This document shows, one piece after another, positions 1 through 7,946 of a stretch of 64,000 nucleotides of DNA. Positions within the stretch are counted from its first letter, which is position 1. The number at the start of each line of letters is the position of its first letter. Under the pieces are notes generated by a model, which searched no databases, was not told where the DNA came from, and saw only the letters and a program-made list of their open reading frames with translations. Source of the DNA: Paludibacteraceae bacterium (GTDB lineage: Bacteria > Bacteroidota > Bacteroidia > Bacteroidales > Paludibacteraceae). The stretch is from the NCBI GenBank assembly GCA_017464025.1, contig JAFUEI010000017.1:1-64000 (forward strand), written 5' to 3'. The translations under genes and the position numbers were made by a program.

Positions 1-824
1 ACAATACTGGCATTGTCATCAATAATAACCTTGATGTTTTGCTCTGCCAGTTTATTTAATGCCTCCACGCAGATATTAATTGATTGTTCCGGTTTGTCAA
101 TAAGCCTATTGGTTAATGTATTAATACTTTCATCTGCCAAATACTCGCTTATTTGACTCACAAATATATCAATCGAATCACTTTCCGTCATACTGACGAT
201 GATTGGCTCGTATGTTTCATCATACTTAGGAAAGAATTTCCGTACAATCGCTTCTTTTAACAATCTCTTTCGTCCTATATGAGGCATTCCTGATACAAAT
301 ACAGCACGCCTTTGGGTGTCAATATTAGCAAAATACTTTTGTCCTAACATTTGGAGTTCTGAATCCCGACCTTCAAAAACACGCAGTTTTGCGACGTATG
401 GATTCATGTTGTCACCTAAGTACAACCGCCTGTTATAGCGGCTTTTAATAAGATGGGCGATAAGTCCCGGGGATACATAAATTTTAAGAAGATAATTTTT
501 AATCCACGGCTTTATTCTTTTATCGTCAATGTCAATATTCTTGTCAACAATAAACGGACAGAACTCTATTTTCTTCTCATCTACAAAATCACGAACGTAA
601 TTTATTTCTTCATTTACCCATGTAGAGTTTAATGCCTCGTCCGATATAAACAATACAAAAATCTCTGATGTTGATATCGAATGTTTAATTTCTTGTGTAA
701 GCTCAGATCCGGCATCAAAAGCGAAACTATCAACCACACTGAAATCTCTGCCGATGTATTTGTCAACGACAGCATTAACTATATATTTTTGCTTCGAACT
801 ATGTGAAAAGAATATTTTTGCCAT
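1..824 (-). CDS. TIR-STAND NTPase protein, 3' end outside window
   Basis: The visible N-terminal 274 residues begin MAKIFFSHSSK. They form a TIR domain (about 1-130), with the box-1 motif IFFSHSS and the motif STWVNEE at 67-73, where TIR NADases carry their catalytic Glu. A STAND-type NTPase core starts near EGRDSEL (151-157). Its P-loop position reads SGMPHIGRKRL (178-188), so the usual GK[ST] is replaced by GRK. A Walker-B-like KVIIDD (265-270) follows, after which the gene leaves the window. TIR-STAND proteins are known antiphage sensors in which the TIR destroys NAD+, so anti-phage defence is an inference here. Base composition is clearly AT-richer than the neighbouring core genes, which suggests transfer. 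The first ATG after a weak AAAGAGA was taken as the start. Confidence 0.85.
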   Translation of the reverse strand, partial: MAKIFFSHSSKQKYIVNAVVDKYIGRDFSVVDSFAFDAGSELTQEIKHSISTSEIFVLFISDEALNSTWVNEEINYVRDFVDEKKIEFCPFIVDKNIDIDDKRIKPWIKNYLLKIYVSPGLIAHLIKSRYNRRLYLGDNMNPYVAKLRVFEGRDSELQMLGQKYFANIDTQRRAVFVSGMPHIGRKRLLKEAIVRKFFPKYDETYEPIIVSMTESDSIDIFVSQISEYLADESINTLTNRLIDKPEQSINICVEALNKLAEQNIKVIIDDNASI

Positions 825-1164
825 TCTCTTTGTACCCTATATCCGTGTCGGGTGCAACTTCATTCATTATAATTATCACTCAGGAAACAATATTATTTCC
901 AAAATATCCTATAATCTTCTGCATTACAGCATTCATTTCAAAATACAACCCATTAGAACTGGTTTCTGTCATGATTCCTTCGCGCGAACAAAAACAAGCA
1001 AAGCCGTTCCGCACAAGGAGCGGCCAGAGGGACACACAAATGTCACGCGGGTCAAATCTTCACAAACAACCTTCTAAGGACCTCACTGCCGCTCTTCCCG
1101 CCGCGGCATGGCTGATGTTCTTCAGTATGAGTCCGTATCAATTAAAGGTTAGGTTTTGAAAAAG
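825..1164. other. intergenic, no convincing gene
   Basis: The stretch lies upstream of the TIR gene. An ATG-started frame at 971-1159 (62 codons, hydrophobic C-terminal end) is open, but it has no promoter motif and no recognisable family. I see nothing else that can be called with confidence. Confidence 0.5.
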
Positions 1165-1380
1165 CAAAAGCGGCAGGTCATTTCACGATGACCGCCGCTA
1201 AAAGGCGCAACAATACTGCGCAATCGTGGCAGGTATGCATTCCGTGCTAATCGCTGTCCGCTCCAAGGCCATTCTGCTGCCAAAGCAACGCACAGACTGC
1301 CGCCTCCATTTATAGCGATTAGGCTGATTGTCAAAACAAAACGAATGCATCTTATACCTTACCGTTTGAATTGCAAACGT
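1165..1380 (-). other. small independent transcript (sRNA or 50-aa ORF)
   Basis: A consensus Bacteroidetes promoter (1385-1415, minus) and a hairpin with a T-rich tail (1170-1198, minus) enclose about 210 nt. Within it, an ATG at 1348-1350 opens a 50-codon frame ending at 1198. The predicted product is Cys- and Arg-rich, begins MHSFCFDNQPNRYKW and matches no family I know. The stop codon directly abuts the terminator stem. Either a small protein or a noncoding RNA would fit; the promoter/terminator pair is the firm part. Confidence 0.4.
1170..1198 (-). terminator. intrinsic terminator of small transcript
   Basis: The arms GCGGCAGGTCAT and ATGACCGCCGC pair with one bulged A. On the minus strand the stem is followed by CTTTTGCTTTTT. 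Confidence 0.6.
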
Positions 1381-1384
1381 GTTG

Positions 1385-1415
1385 CAAAGATACAATCTTT
1401 CTTTCATACGTACAA
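1385..1415 (-). promoter_or_regulatory. Bacteroidetes-type promoter
   Basis: On the minus strand, TATCTTTG (1392-1385) is preceded by TTG (1415-1413) at 20-nt spacing, matching the -33/-7 consensus. It drives the small transcript ending near 1165. Confidence 0.6.
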
Positions 1416-1446
1416 CCCTGCCCACAAGAAAAAAAGTATAAAAATT

Positions 1447-1484
1447 GCAAAACCGCGTCAGTGCCCTACCGATGCGGTTTTGCA
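1447..1484. terminator. inverted repeat, possible terminator
   Basis: GCAAAACCGC and GCGGTTTTGC form a perfect 10-bp stem around an 18-nt spacer. It lies between the HAD-HD gene's 3' end and the small transcript's promoter. It could end transcription in either direction. Confidence 0.4.
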
Positions 1485-1585
1485 TGGTCTGTGCCGTGCA
1501 GCGGCCTTCGATTGCGGCCTACCGAGGGAAGAGGAAAAACAGAAACGGGAAGTATCCGCTGCAAGCGGCCTACCGCAGAGACAAG

Positions 1586-1613
1586 AGACGCCCCGTCGGT
1601 TGACGGAACGTCT
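1586..1613 (-). terminator. hairpin after HAD-HD gene
   Basis: AGACG/CGTCT and CCGTC/GACGG stack around a GGTT loop, 40 nt beyond the HAD-HD stop codon. On the minus strand the tail is only moderately T-rich. Confidence 0.45.
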
Positions 1614-1652
1614 CCAGGCAAGAGTCTCCTCCTGCGGCATGAAGATACGGTA

Positions 1653-2951
1653 CTACCGGAGGGCGGTTTCTTCGCGATAGAGGGTGCGGAGGATCTGCTC
1701 CAGCTGCGGCGGGTTGGCAATGATAGCACGCAGAGCGGCGAGGCCCTGTTCGTTGCGGCCGGAATGCATCCAAAGGCGCATATAGCCGCCTTCTGCATAC
1801 TTCTCGTGCATGTGGTCCACGGCACGGCGGACGTGTTGTTCCTCCGTCAGTTCGGGATAGTGCTTCAGGCCGAAGCGGACGGTGCGCCGCAGAATGGTCA
1901 TGGGCTCTATGTCGCGGTCGGCCTCCGCCACGATGCAGCCATAGAGACTGCGCGGCGGTTCGCTGCGGCCGGCCCGATGGTCTTCCGCTGCACAGGCGAT
2001 GAGTTCGATCTGCTCCGGCGTGAACCAGCGGGGCAGCTGCCTGTCCTGCCGGATAAAGGCTCCGCTGTGCAAGTGATGGTGCTCGCGGTCGATGCGCAGG
2101 CCGAGGTCATGGAAAGCGGCAGCGGCATAGCAGAGCAGCGCCTCCGGTTCGTCCCGCAGGGGGAGACGACCGACCAGCGCCTGCTCGCGGCAGAGGCAGA
2201 GGCTCTCGCGAATGACGGTGAGCGCATGCTGACGGTTATGGCCGCGGTCGAAGGTGTCGTAGAAGGGCAGGACATGCTGTCCGACATAACGGTGCAACTG
2301 AATGAAGTGCAGCAACTGGTCCATATCGTCCAGCACGATATCCGCTCCTGCCTGCCAGAGGTCGCGACGGGTGAGCACGCCGGTATTGACAGCGATGGTG
2401 AAGAGTCCCGCCGCCTTGCCGGCACGTACGCCAAGGGGTGCGTTCTCGATGACCACACACTGCTCTTTGGGCAGGCCGCTGCGCTCCCAGGCTTTCAGAT
2501 AGGGTTCGGGGTCGGGTTTGCCATGCATGACATCGTAGGCGGTAATCATCCGTTCACGGGCAAAGACGCCAGGATAGACCCTCTGCAGACTGTCGAAGAG
2601 CGTCCGTTGGCCGGACCCGGTGACAATCCATATCTGCATCTGCGGTCCGCCGGAAGCAATTTCTGCCAGCACCTCGTGCATGCCGCGCATAGGGGCTGCC
2701 CCACCCAACCGGTGGAAAGCCTCGGACTTCTCCCTGTAGATGTCCCATATCTCCTCTTCAGTGATATTGGTACGTCCGTTTTCTTCCAGTGCTTCGCGAA
2801 TGACATCCTGCCCCGTGCGGCCCTCGTTGACATAGCAGTCGCGCACGGAGAAGTGCAGCCCATGGTGCCGCATCACCTGCTCCCAGGCCCGTGCATGGTT
2901 AGGCATGGAGTCGAAGAGGACTCCGTCCATGTCGAAAAAATATGCGCGCAT
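1653..2951 (-). CDS. HAD phosphatase-HD hydrolase fusion
   Basis: 432 aa with two enzymes in one chain. Residues 1-215 are a HAD superfamily hydrolase of the beta-phosphoglucomutase type: motif I DMDGVLFDS (7-15), motif II IVTGSG, the Lys motif GKPDPEPY and motif IV VIENAPLGV are all present. After a linker, residues from about 225 form an HD-type metal phosphohydrolase with GHNRQHA, AFHDLGL and AEDHRAG. HAD members usually act on sugar phosphates or related phosphomonoesters and HD proteins on phosphoesters; the substrates here cannot be read from sequence. The start is the only Met before motif I. It is probably the last gene of the minus-strand group that begins with namZ. Confidence 0.8.
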   Translation of the reverse strand: MRAYFFDMDGVLFDSMPNHARAWEQVMRHHGLHFSVRDCYVNEGRTGQDVIREALEENGRTNITEEEIWDIYREKSEAFHRLGGAAPMRGMHEVLAEIASGGPQMQIWIVTGSGQRTLFDSLQRVYPGVFARERMITAYDVMHGKPDPEPYLKAWERSGLPKEQCVVIENAPLGVRAGKAAGLFTIAVNTGVLTRRDLWQAGADIVLDDMDQLLHFIQLHRYVGQHVLPFYDTFDRGHNRQHALTVIRESLCLCREQALVGRLPLRDEPEALLCYAAAAFHDLGLRIDREHHHLHSGAFIRQDRQLPRWFTPEQIELIACAAEDHRAGRSEPPRSLYGCIVAEADRDIEPMTILRRTVRFGLKHYPELTEEQHVRRAVDHMHEKYAEGGYMRLWMHSGRNEQGLAALRAIIANPPQLEQILRTLYREETALR

Positions 2952-2954
2952 ATT

Positions 2955-3030
2955 TTTTTAGCGAACAGCGAAGAGTGAATACAGATTCCACCATATATTC
3001 ACTATTCACTATTCGCTATTAACTATCAAT
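2955..3030. repeat. degenerate short tandem repeat
   Basis: The spacer between two minus-strand genes contains imperfect reiterations of ATTCACTATT and TATTAACTATC. It belongs to the same class of degenerate intergenic repeats seen near 14.4, 26.6, 28.2, 38.6, 40.1, 48.7 and 51.5 kb. Confidence 0.5.
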
Positions 3031-3034
3031 TAAT

Positions 3035-4498
3035 TCACTGGTGCTGCTCGCGGAGCAGGTCGTTCACGGTTTTTACAGGATTGAAGGTGCTGACGGGCAC
3101 TTCCACGAAGACGGTGTTCCAGTCGGCCATTGCTCCGTTCCAGAGACCGGGCAGTTCAAGCGCCTGCAGTTCACGGCCGTCTTTCGACTTCTGCGAGATG
3201 AAAGCCGTGAGCGGATCGACATAGCGTTTGAGGTCGAAGCGGTTGCCCTTGTAGTCCTTCAGACCGCACACGAGGTCCACGGGATTGAAGTGGGTGGCTT
3301 TGTCCATAAGGCTCTTGTCGGCTATCTGTGATGACTCCAGAATCTGCAGCTGCACCGAGCCGTCGCCAGCCGTCCTGACAAGGAAGGGGCCGCCGCCGGG
3401 CTCGCCTTCGTTGCGCACCATGCCGCAGACGCGGATGGGGCGGTTGAGTTTGCCGCGCAGAACCGTCTTGAGGTCATCGCCGCCGCGGATAGCGCTGAGG
3501 TCGCAGCAGAGTTCCTGCTCCACGAAAGCGCGTATCTGCTGCAGGCGCCCGCTACCTACTTCGCCGTCCAGTTCCTTCAGATAGCCAAAGGCCTTCTGCT
3601 GCAGCGTGACGAGCACGCCGGCGATAAGACGTTTATAGAGCACGGTAGGTTCTTTCAGGCGGTCGGGCACCACGTTGTCGATATTCTTGATGAACACGAC
3701 ATCGGCATCCTGCTCGCCGAGGTTCTCGATGAGGGCACCGTGTCCGCCAGGGCGGAAGACGAGCCGGCCGTCTTTGTCGCGGAAGGGATTGCCGTCTTTG
3801 TCGGCAGCCAGCGTGTCAGTGGAAGGCTTCTGCTCGGAGAAGCTGACATTGTAGCGAACCCCATATTTCTGCTCATAGGCAGGCAGGTTGGCAGCTATAT
3901 GCTGTTCGAAGAGTTGTTTGTGCTCATGGGAGATGGTGAAGTGCAGGTTCACCTCGTTCTTGCGGTTGCAGGCATACATGGCGCCTTCCACCAGATGCTC
4001 CAGTGCGGGTGTGCGCGGACCGTCGGCATACTTATGGAAGAGCAGAAGACCCTTGGGGAGCTGGCCATAGTGCATGTCATCCAGCAGAAGCGACACCACC
4101 TTTCGGCCATCGGCCTTGCTGACACCGCCTTTGTCCATCAGTTGCTTCAGTTCACCATAGAAAGCAAAACTCTCCAACCGGCCGAGGAAGTCGCGGATGA
4201 AAGCCGTCTCTTCGCCGCCATCGCGGTACTCGAAGAGGTTCTTGAACATGCGCGAAGCGGCTCCCGATGCGGGAACAAACTTGAGAATGGTGTGGTCGGC
4301 CTGGAGATATTGCTCCCATGCCTGCAGATAAATCTGCTGCGTTGCCTCATCAGGACGCAGGATACCATTGCCTACGGATGCGGCTGTTGTGATTTCGAGA
4401 CTGGGAAAGCCCGTACGGAAGCTCTCCATTTGCGTCTCGGCAGCCGCCGCACTGATGCCGCGGGCTGCCAGTTGGTTGAGATCTTGAGGAGTAAACAT
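3035..4498 (-). CDS. DUF4301 family protein
   Basis: 487 aa, soluble, no signal peptide. The N-terminal part, with ILKFVPASGAASRMFKNL near residues 75-95, and the later FRPGGHGALIENL segment match the DUF4301 family, which is widespread in Bacteroidetes. Family function is unknown; the PASGAASRMF and GHGALIENL motifs recall nucleotidyl- or sugar-phosphate-binding folds, but that is only a resemblance. Length matches the family. It lies 45 nt downstream of the CYTH gene on the same strand and is probably cotranscribed with it. Confidence 0.8.
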   Translation of the reverse strand: MFTPQDLNQLAARGISAAAAETQMESFRTGFPSLEITTAASVGNGILRPDEATQQIYLQAWEQYLQADHTILKFVPASGAASRMFKNLFEYRDGGEETAFIRDFLGRLESFAFYGELKQLMDKGGVSKADGRKVVSLLLDDMHYGQLPKGLLLFHKYADGPRTPALEHLVEGAMYACNRKNEVNLHFTISHEHKQLFEQHIAANLPAYEQKYGVRYNVSFSEQKPSTDTLAADKDGNPFRDKDGRLVFRPGGHGALIENLGEQDADVVFIKNIDNVVPDRLKEPTVLYKRLIAGVLVTLQQKAFGYLKELDGEVGSGRLQQIRAFVEQELCCDLSAIRGGDDLKTVLRGKLNRPIRVCGMVRNEGEPGGGPFLVRTAGDGSVQLQILESSQIADKSLMDKATHFNPVDLVCGLKDYKGNRFDLKRYVDPLTAFISQKSKDGRELQALELPGLWNGAMADWNTVFVEVPVSTFNPVKTVNDLLREQHQ

Positions 4499-4543
4499 AT
4501 TATTGAGGATTTGATTTTCTACGTTTTATTGTTCAAACGGCAA

Positions 4544-5023
4544 TCAGGTATTCCATGTGGTGTAAGGATGGGCGGAGAGGTAGCTGTTGTAGTAGCGGCT
4601 ATCGGCCGTCACCTCTTCGCCGAGAAAGGGAATGTCCGGCACAGGGGTATGTTCGTCAGGCAGTTCTATCTCCGCCATCACCAGTCCTTCGTTCGCACCA
4701 TGAAACACATCCACTTCCACGGTCAGTCCGTCCCATGGCACGAGATAGCGTTCTTTGTCCACCAGTCCGCCTACACAGAGCGGGAAAAGGGCATCTGCAT
4801 CGACCTGTGAAAGAGGTTTTTCCCACTCGAAACGGGCAATCCCCCCCTTGGCATTGCGTCCTTTCACCGTAATGAAAGCCTTGTCGTCTTTGCAACGGAT
4901 ACGGATGGTGCGGTCGGGGTCAAGGCAGAGGTAGCCTTGCCGGATATGTTGCACGGCCGTGGCCAACGAGCGGAACGAGCTGTCGCGCAGCAGGTATTTG
5001 CGTTCTATTTCCTGATTGTTCAT
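4544..5023 (-). CDS. CYTH domain protein (triphosphate tunnel metalloenzyme)
   Basis: 159 aa. The signature EIERKYL is at residues 5-11, followed by the alternating acidic/basic strands of the tunnel fold: RIRCKDDKAFITVKG, ARFEWEKPL, YLVPWDGLTVEVDVF and MAEIELPDE. Family members bind triphosphates with divalent metal, acting as inorganic triphosphatase or adenylate cyclase; a short stand-alone CYTH like this is most often a tripolyphosphatase. The start codon overlaps the stop of the upstream FAD/Fe-S gene (ATGA), so the two are translationally coupled. Confidence 0.85.
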   Translation of the reverse strand: MNNQEIERKYLLRDSSFRSLATAVQHIRQGYLCLDPDRTIRIRCKDDKAFITVKGRNAKGGIARFEWEKPLSQVDADALFPLCVGGLVDKERYLVPWDGLTVEVDVFHGANEGLVMAEIELPDEHTPVPDIPFLGEEVTADSRYYNSYLSAHPYTTWNT

Positions 5024-7875
5024 TGTTGGGACATGTCGGTTTTAGGTGTAGCGGCTTTGTTCACCAGCCACACTATATTCATATAAGGAATACCGCTGTG
5101 GTGGCTGAGACCGATTTCGCAGGTACGGGAGTTGCTGATACCCACCGTAGCGCCGGCTTCCTCCACCTGCGGCTTGAGTTTGCGCAACGCCCAGGCATTG
5201 AGTTCGGGGTCGGTAAAGCCCTTGTCACCGGCAAAGGCACAGCATCCCACCTCGTCGGGAACGACCACCCGCTTGGCACAGCGCCGTGCCACCTGCAGCA
5301 ACGTATCGCCCAACCCCATCTTGCGCATGGAGCAGGTAACATGCAGCATCACCGTCTCGTCAAGCGGCGTAATAGAGAGATGGTCCAGCACATACTTGCT
5401 GATAAACTCGGCCGGTTCGAAGATCTTGACGTTCCGGCTGCCGACCGTGTGGCGGATGCGGTAGAGGCAAGGGGACTGGTCGCACACGATAGGCCAAGTG
5501 TAGTTGTCGCTTGCCTTGCGGAGGGCTTCATGCAGTTCGGCCGCTTTGCGGTCAGCCTCATCGGGCATGCCCTTGCTCTCCCAGATGGTGCCGCAGCAGA
5601 GGTTCTGCATATTCTCGGGAAAGACGACTTCATATCCGGCTTTCTCCAACAGTTCCACCATATCGCCCATCGTGGGCTGCGAAGCGGGCGAGCCCTTCTG
5701 CAGCCCCAGCCGCTGGTTGAGGCAAGAGGGGAAATATACAACTTTAGCAGCCGTTGGTCGGGAGCTGTGTGCTGATTGTTCTTCTATGGAGTTGAGAGAC
5801 ACATCGTCATGTGTCTCTACACGTTGACTAACCATGGGCGTCTTCGCTCTACGGGGCATGGCCGGTGTCCAAAGCGGGATGCCGCACAGATGTAAGCCTT
5901 TGCCGACAGCCGTCATCAGACGGTTGCCTAACACATCCTGAGCAAAGCCTGCCACCGCAAGCACCGACCTGAGTGCACTGCCCACCGCCGCAAAATGGCG
6001 GCCGGCATAGCGCCCCACCCTCTTGCCGAGGGAAGACATCCCCCGTTCGCGTACCAGATGGATATATTCGCCCGTATTGATACCAACCGGACAGGACGTA
6101 GAGCAGAGTCCGTCGCCGGCACAGAGGTCAGCCCCCGCACGGCGGAAAGCCCTGCGCAGCACGGCCGCTTCCTTGGATTGTCCGGCCGCTTCCAGACGCG
6201 CTATCTCACGCTGCAGCACGATACGCTGGCGCGAAGAGAGGGCTATGGTACGGTTGCCCCGTGTGAAACCGCAGCTGACACAGTTGACTTCACAGAAGCC
6301 GCATTCGATGCAACGGTCGATGAGCGGGTGCACTTCGGGCAGCGGCTTGAGATGCTGCAGATACGACTGCGGGTCTTCGTTGAAGATGACACCCGGATTC
6401 ATGATGCCCAGCGGGTCGAAGAGTTGCTTCACATCAAGCATGAGCCGGTAGGCGCTGTCGCCCCACTCGCGGCGTACGAAGGGTGCCATATTGCGTCCCG
6501 TGCCATGCTCGGCCTTGAGCGAGCCATGATACTTGTCAACCACAAGGCTCACCACGGCGTGCATCATGCGGTCGTACTGCTCCACGGCCTGAGGCGTGTC
6601 AAAACGCTGGTTGAGAATAAAATGATAGTTACCCTCCAGTGCATGCCCATAGATGACGGCATCGGGGTAATTATGTTCCTTGAAGAGAGCCTGCAGGTCG
6701 GCCGTAGCCTCGGCCAGAAAGTCGATGGGGAAAGCAATATCTTCAATCAGGCAGGTAGTGCCAACGGGACGCGTGCCGCCGACAGCGGGGAAGATGCCCG
6801 CCCGCATCGCCCAGTATTTGGCCACCAGCTGCGGGTCTTGCGTGAAGAGTTGCGTATTCAGCAGTTCGTAAGAGGCAAGCAGTTGCTCGATGCGCTCCTG
6901 CTTCTGCCGGAGTTGGTCCGCCGTAGAGGCCTCCAACTTTACCAGCACGGCTCCGGCGTCGGCGGGCAGTCCCTGCAGTTCGGGGAAGTCAGCCTCCACC
7001 ACCTGCATGGCTTTGCGGTCGAAATACTCGGCGGCGGCCGGCAAGCCGGTATGCTTCATCTGCGTCACAGCCCGGCAGGCGCTGTCGGTAGTGGGGAACA
7101 GGAGCAGTGCAGAAGCCGTATGGCGGTAGTCCTCGCCCGTATTCATCGTAATCTCCGAAAGGAAGGCCAGCGTGCCCTCGCTGCCGGGAATGAGACGGGC
7201 AATGATATCAAAGGGGTCGGTATATTCCACAAAAGGCAGAATGGTGAGCCCTGTGACATTTTTGATGCTGTATTTGCGACGTATCAGGTTCGTCAGTTGT
7301 ACATCGGCCAACGTACGGTCGCGCAGTTGTTCTATCCGCCTGATGAAGTCGGGATGCGAACGGCGGAAGGCCTCGCGTGAAGCGGCATCGCCGGTGTCGA
7401 GCAGGGTGCCGTCAGGCAGGATGATACGCACCGAGCGCAGCATACGATAGCTGTTGGCATGGGTGCCGCAGCACATGCCGGATGCGTTGTTGCTGACAAT
7501 ACCACCCACCATAGCGCTCCGTATGGAAGCCGGGTCGGGCGTGAAGCGGCGGCCGTAGGGGCGCAACACTTCGTTGACACGCTGGCCAATGACACCGGGC
7601 TGCAGACGCACCGCCCTGCCCTCTTCAAGCACCTCGCAAGACTCCCATTTCTTGCCACAGACCACCAACAGCGAATCGCTGACGGCCTGCCCCGAGAGCG
7701 AAGTGCCCGCTGCACGGAACGTGATATGCCGTCTTTCTTCGCGGGCACGACGCATAATGGCCTGCACTTGGGCTTCCGTAGCCGGATGCAGCACCTCTTC
7801 GGGAACCAAACGGTAGAACCCCGCATCGGTACCCCATGCCAGACGAAACAGATAATCTTTCTTCATGATATACAA
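5020..7875 (-). CDS. FAD- and Fe-S-binding oxidoreductase (D-lactate dehydrogenase type)
   Basis: 951 aa. The N-terminal half is an FAD-binding type-4/PCMH dehydrogenase of the GlcD/Dld kind, with TFRAAGTSLSGQAVS and GGIVSNNASGMCCG. Near residue 540 come two ferredoxin-like Cys clusters, CIECGFCEVNCVSCGF and CAGDGLCSTSCPVG. The C-terminal part has CCG-type heterodisulfide-reductase repeats: LCCGTIWESKG, HVTCSMRKMG and DEVGCCAFAGDKG. This architecture oxidises 2-hydroxyacids such as D-lactate and passes electrons on through the clusters. Translation could also start at Met4 (7866). It lies 71 nt after namZ and overlaps the CYTH gene by 4 nt. Confidence 0.85.
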   Translation of the reverse strand: MYIMKKDYLFRLAWGTDAGFYRLVPEEVLHPATEAQVQAIMRRAREERRHITFRAAGTSLSGQAVSDSLLVVCGKKWESCEVLEEGRAVRLQPGVIGQRVNEVLRPYGRRFTPDPASIRSAMVGGIVSNNASGMCCGTHANSYRMLRSVRIILPDGTLLDTGDAASREAFRRSHPDFIRRIEQLRDRTLADVQLTNLIRRKYSIKNVTGLTILPFVEYTDPFDIIARLIPGSEGTLAFLSEITMNTGEDYRHTASALLLFPTTDSACRAVTQMKHTGLPAAAEYFDRKAMQVVEADFPELQGLPADAGAVLVKLEASTADQLRQKQERIEQLLASYELLNTQLFTQDPQLVAKYWAMRAGIFPAVGGTRPVGTTCLIEDIAFPIDFLAEATADLQALFKEHNYPDAVIYGHALEGNYHFILNQRFDTPQAVEQYDRMMHAVVSLVVDKYHGSLKAEHGTGRNMAPFVRREWGDSAYRLMLDVKQLFDPLGIMNPGVIFNEDPQSYLQHLKPLPEVHPLIDRCIECGFCEVNCVSCGFTRGNRTIALSSRQRIVLQREIARLEAAGQSKEAAVLRRAFRRAGADLCAGDGLCSTSCPVGINTGEYIHLVRERGMSSLGKRVGRYAGRHFAAVGSALRSVLAVAGFAQDVLGNRLMTAVGKGLHLCGIPLWTPAMPRRAKTPMVSQRVETHDDVSLNSIEEQSAHSSRPTAAKVVYFPSCLNQRLGLQKGSPASQPTMGDMVELLEKAGYEVVFPENMQNLCCGTIWESKGMPDEADRKAAELHEALRKASDNYTWPIVCDQSPCLYRIRHTVGSRNVKIFEPAEFISKYVLDHLSITPLDETVMLHVTCSMRKMGLGDTLLQVARRCAKRVVVPDEVGCCAFAGDKGFTDPELNAWALRKLKPQVEEAGATVGISNSRTCEIGLSHHSGIPYMNIVWLVNKAATPKTDMSQQ

Positions 7876-7946
7876 AACTTACGGACGTCCTGATTACGTT
7901 TGATGCAAGCAAGGATGCCTGCATTTCAGGCGCCGCTCTGTCATTC

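Noticed and set aside
971..1159. 62-codon plus-strand frame with hydrophobic C-terminus
   Set aside because: No promoter, no family, and it ends against the minus-strand terminator; not supported.
1371..2978. 535-codon plus-strand frame
   Set aside because: Antisense to the HAD-HD gene, whose motifs are unambiguous; this frame matches no family.
5995..7380. 461-codon plus-strand frame
   Set aside because: Antisense shadow of the FAD/Fe-S oxidoreductase.
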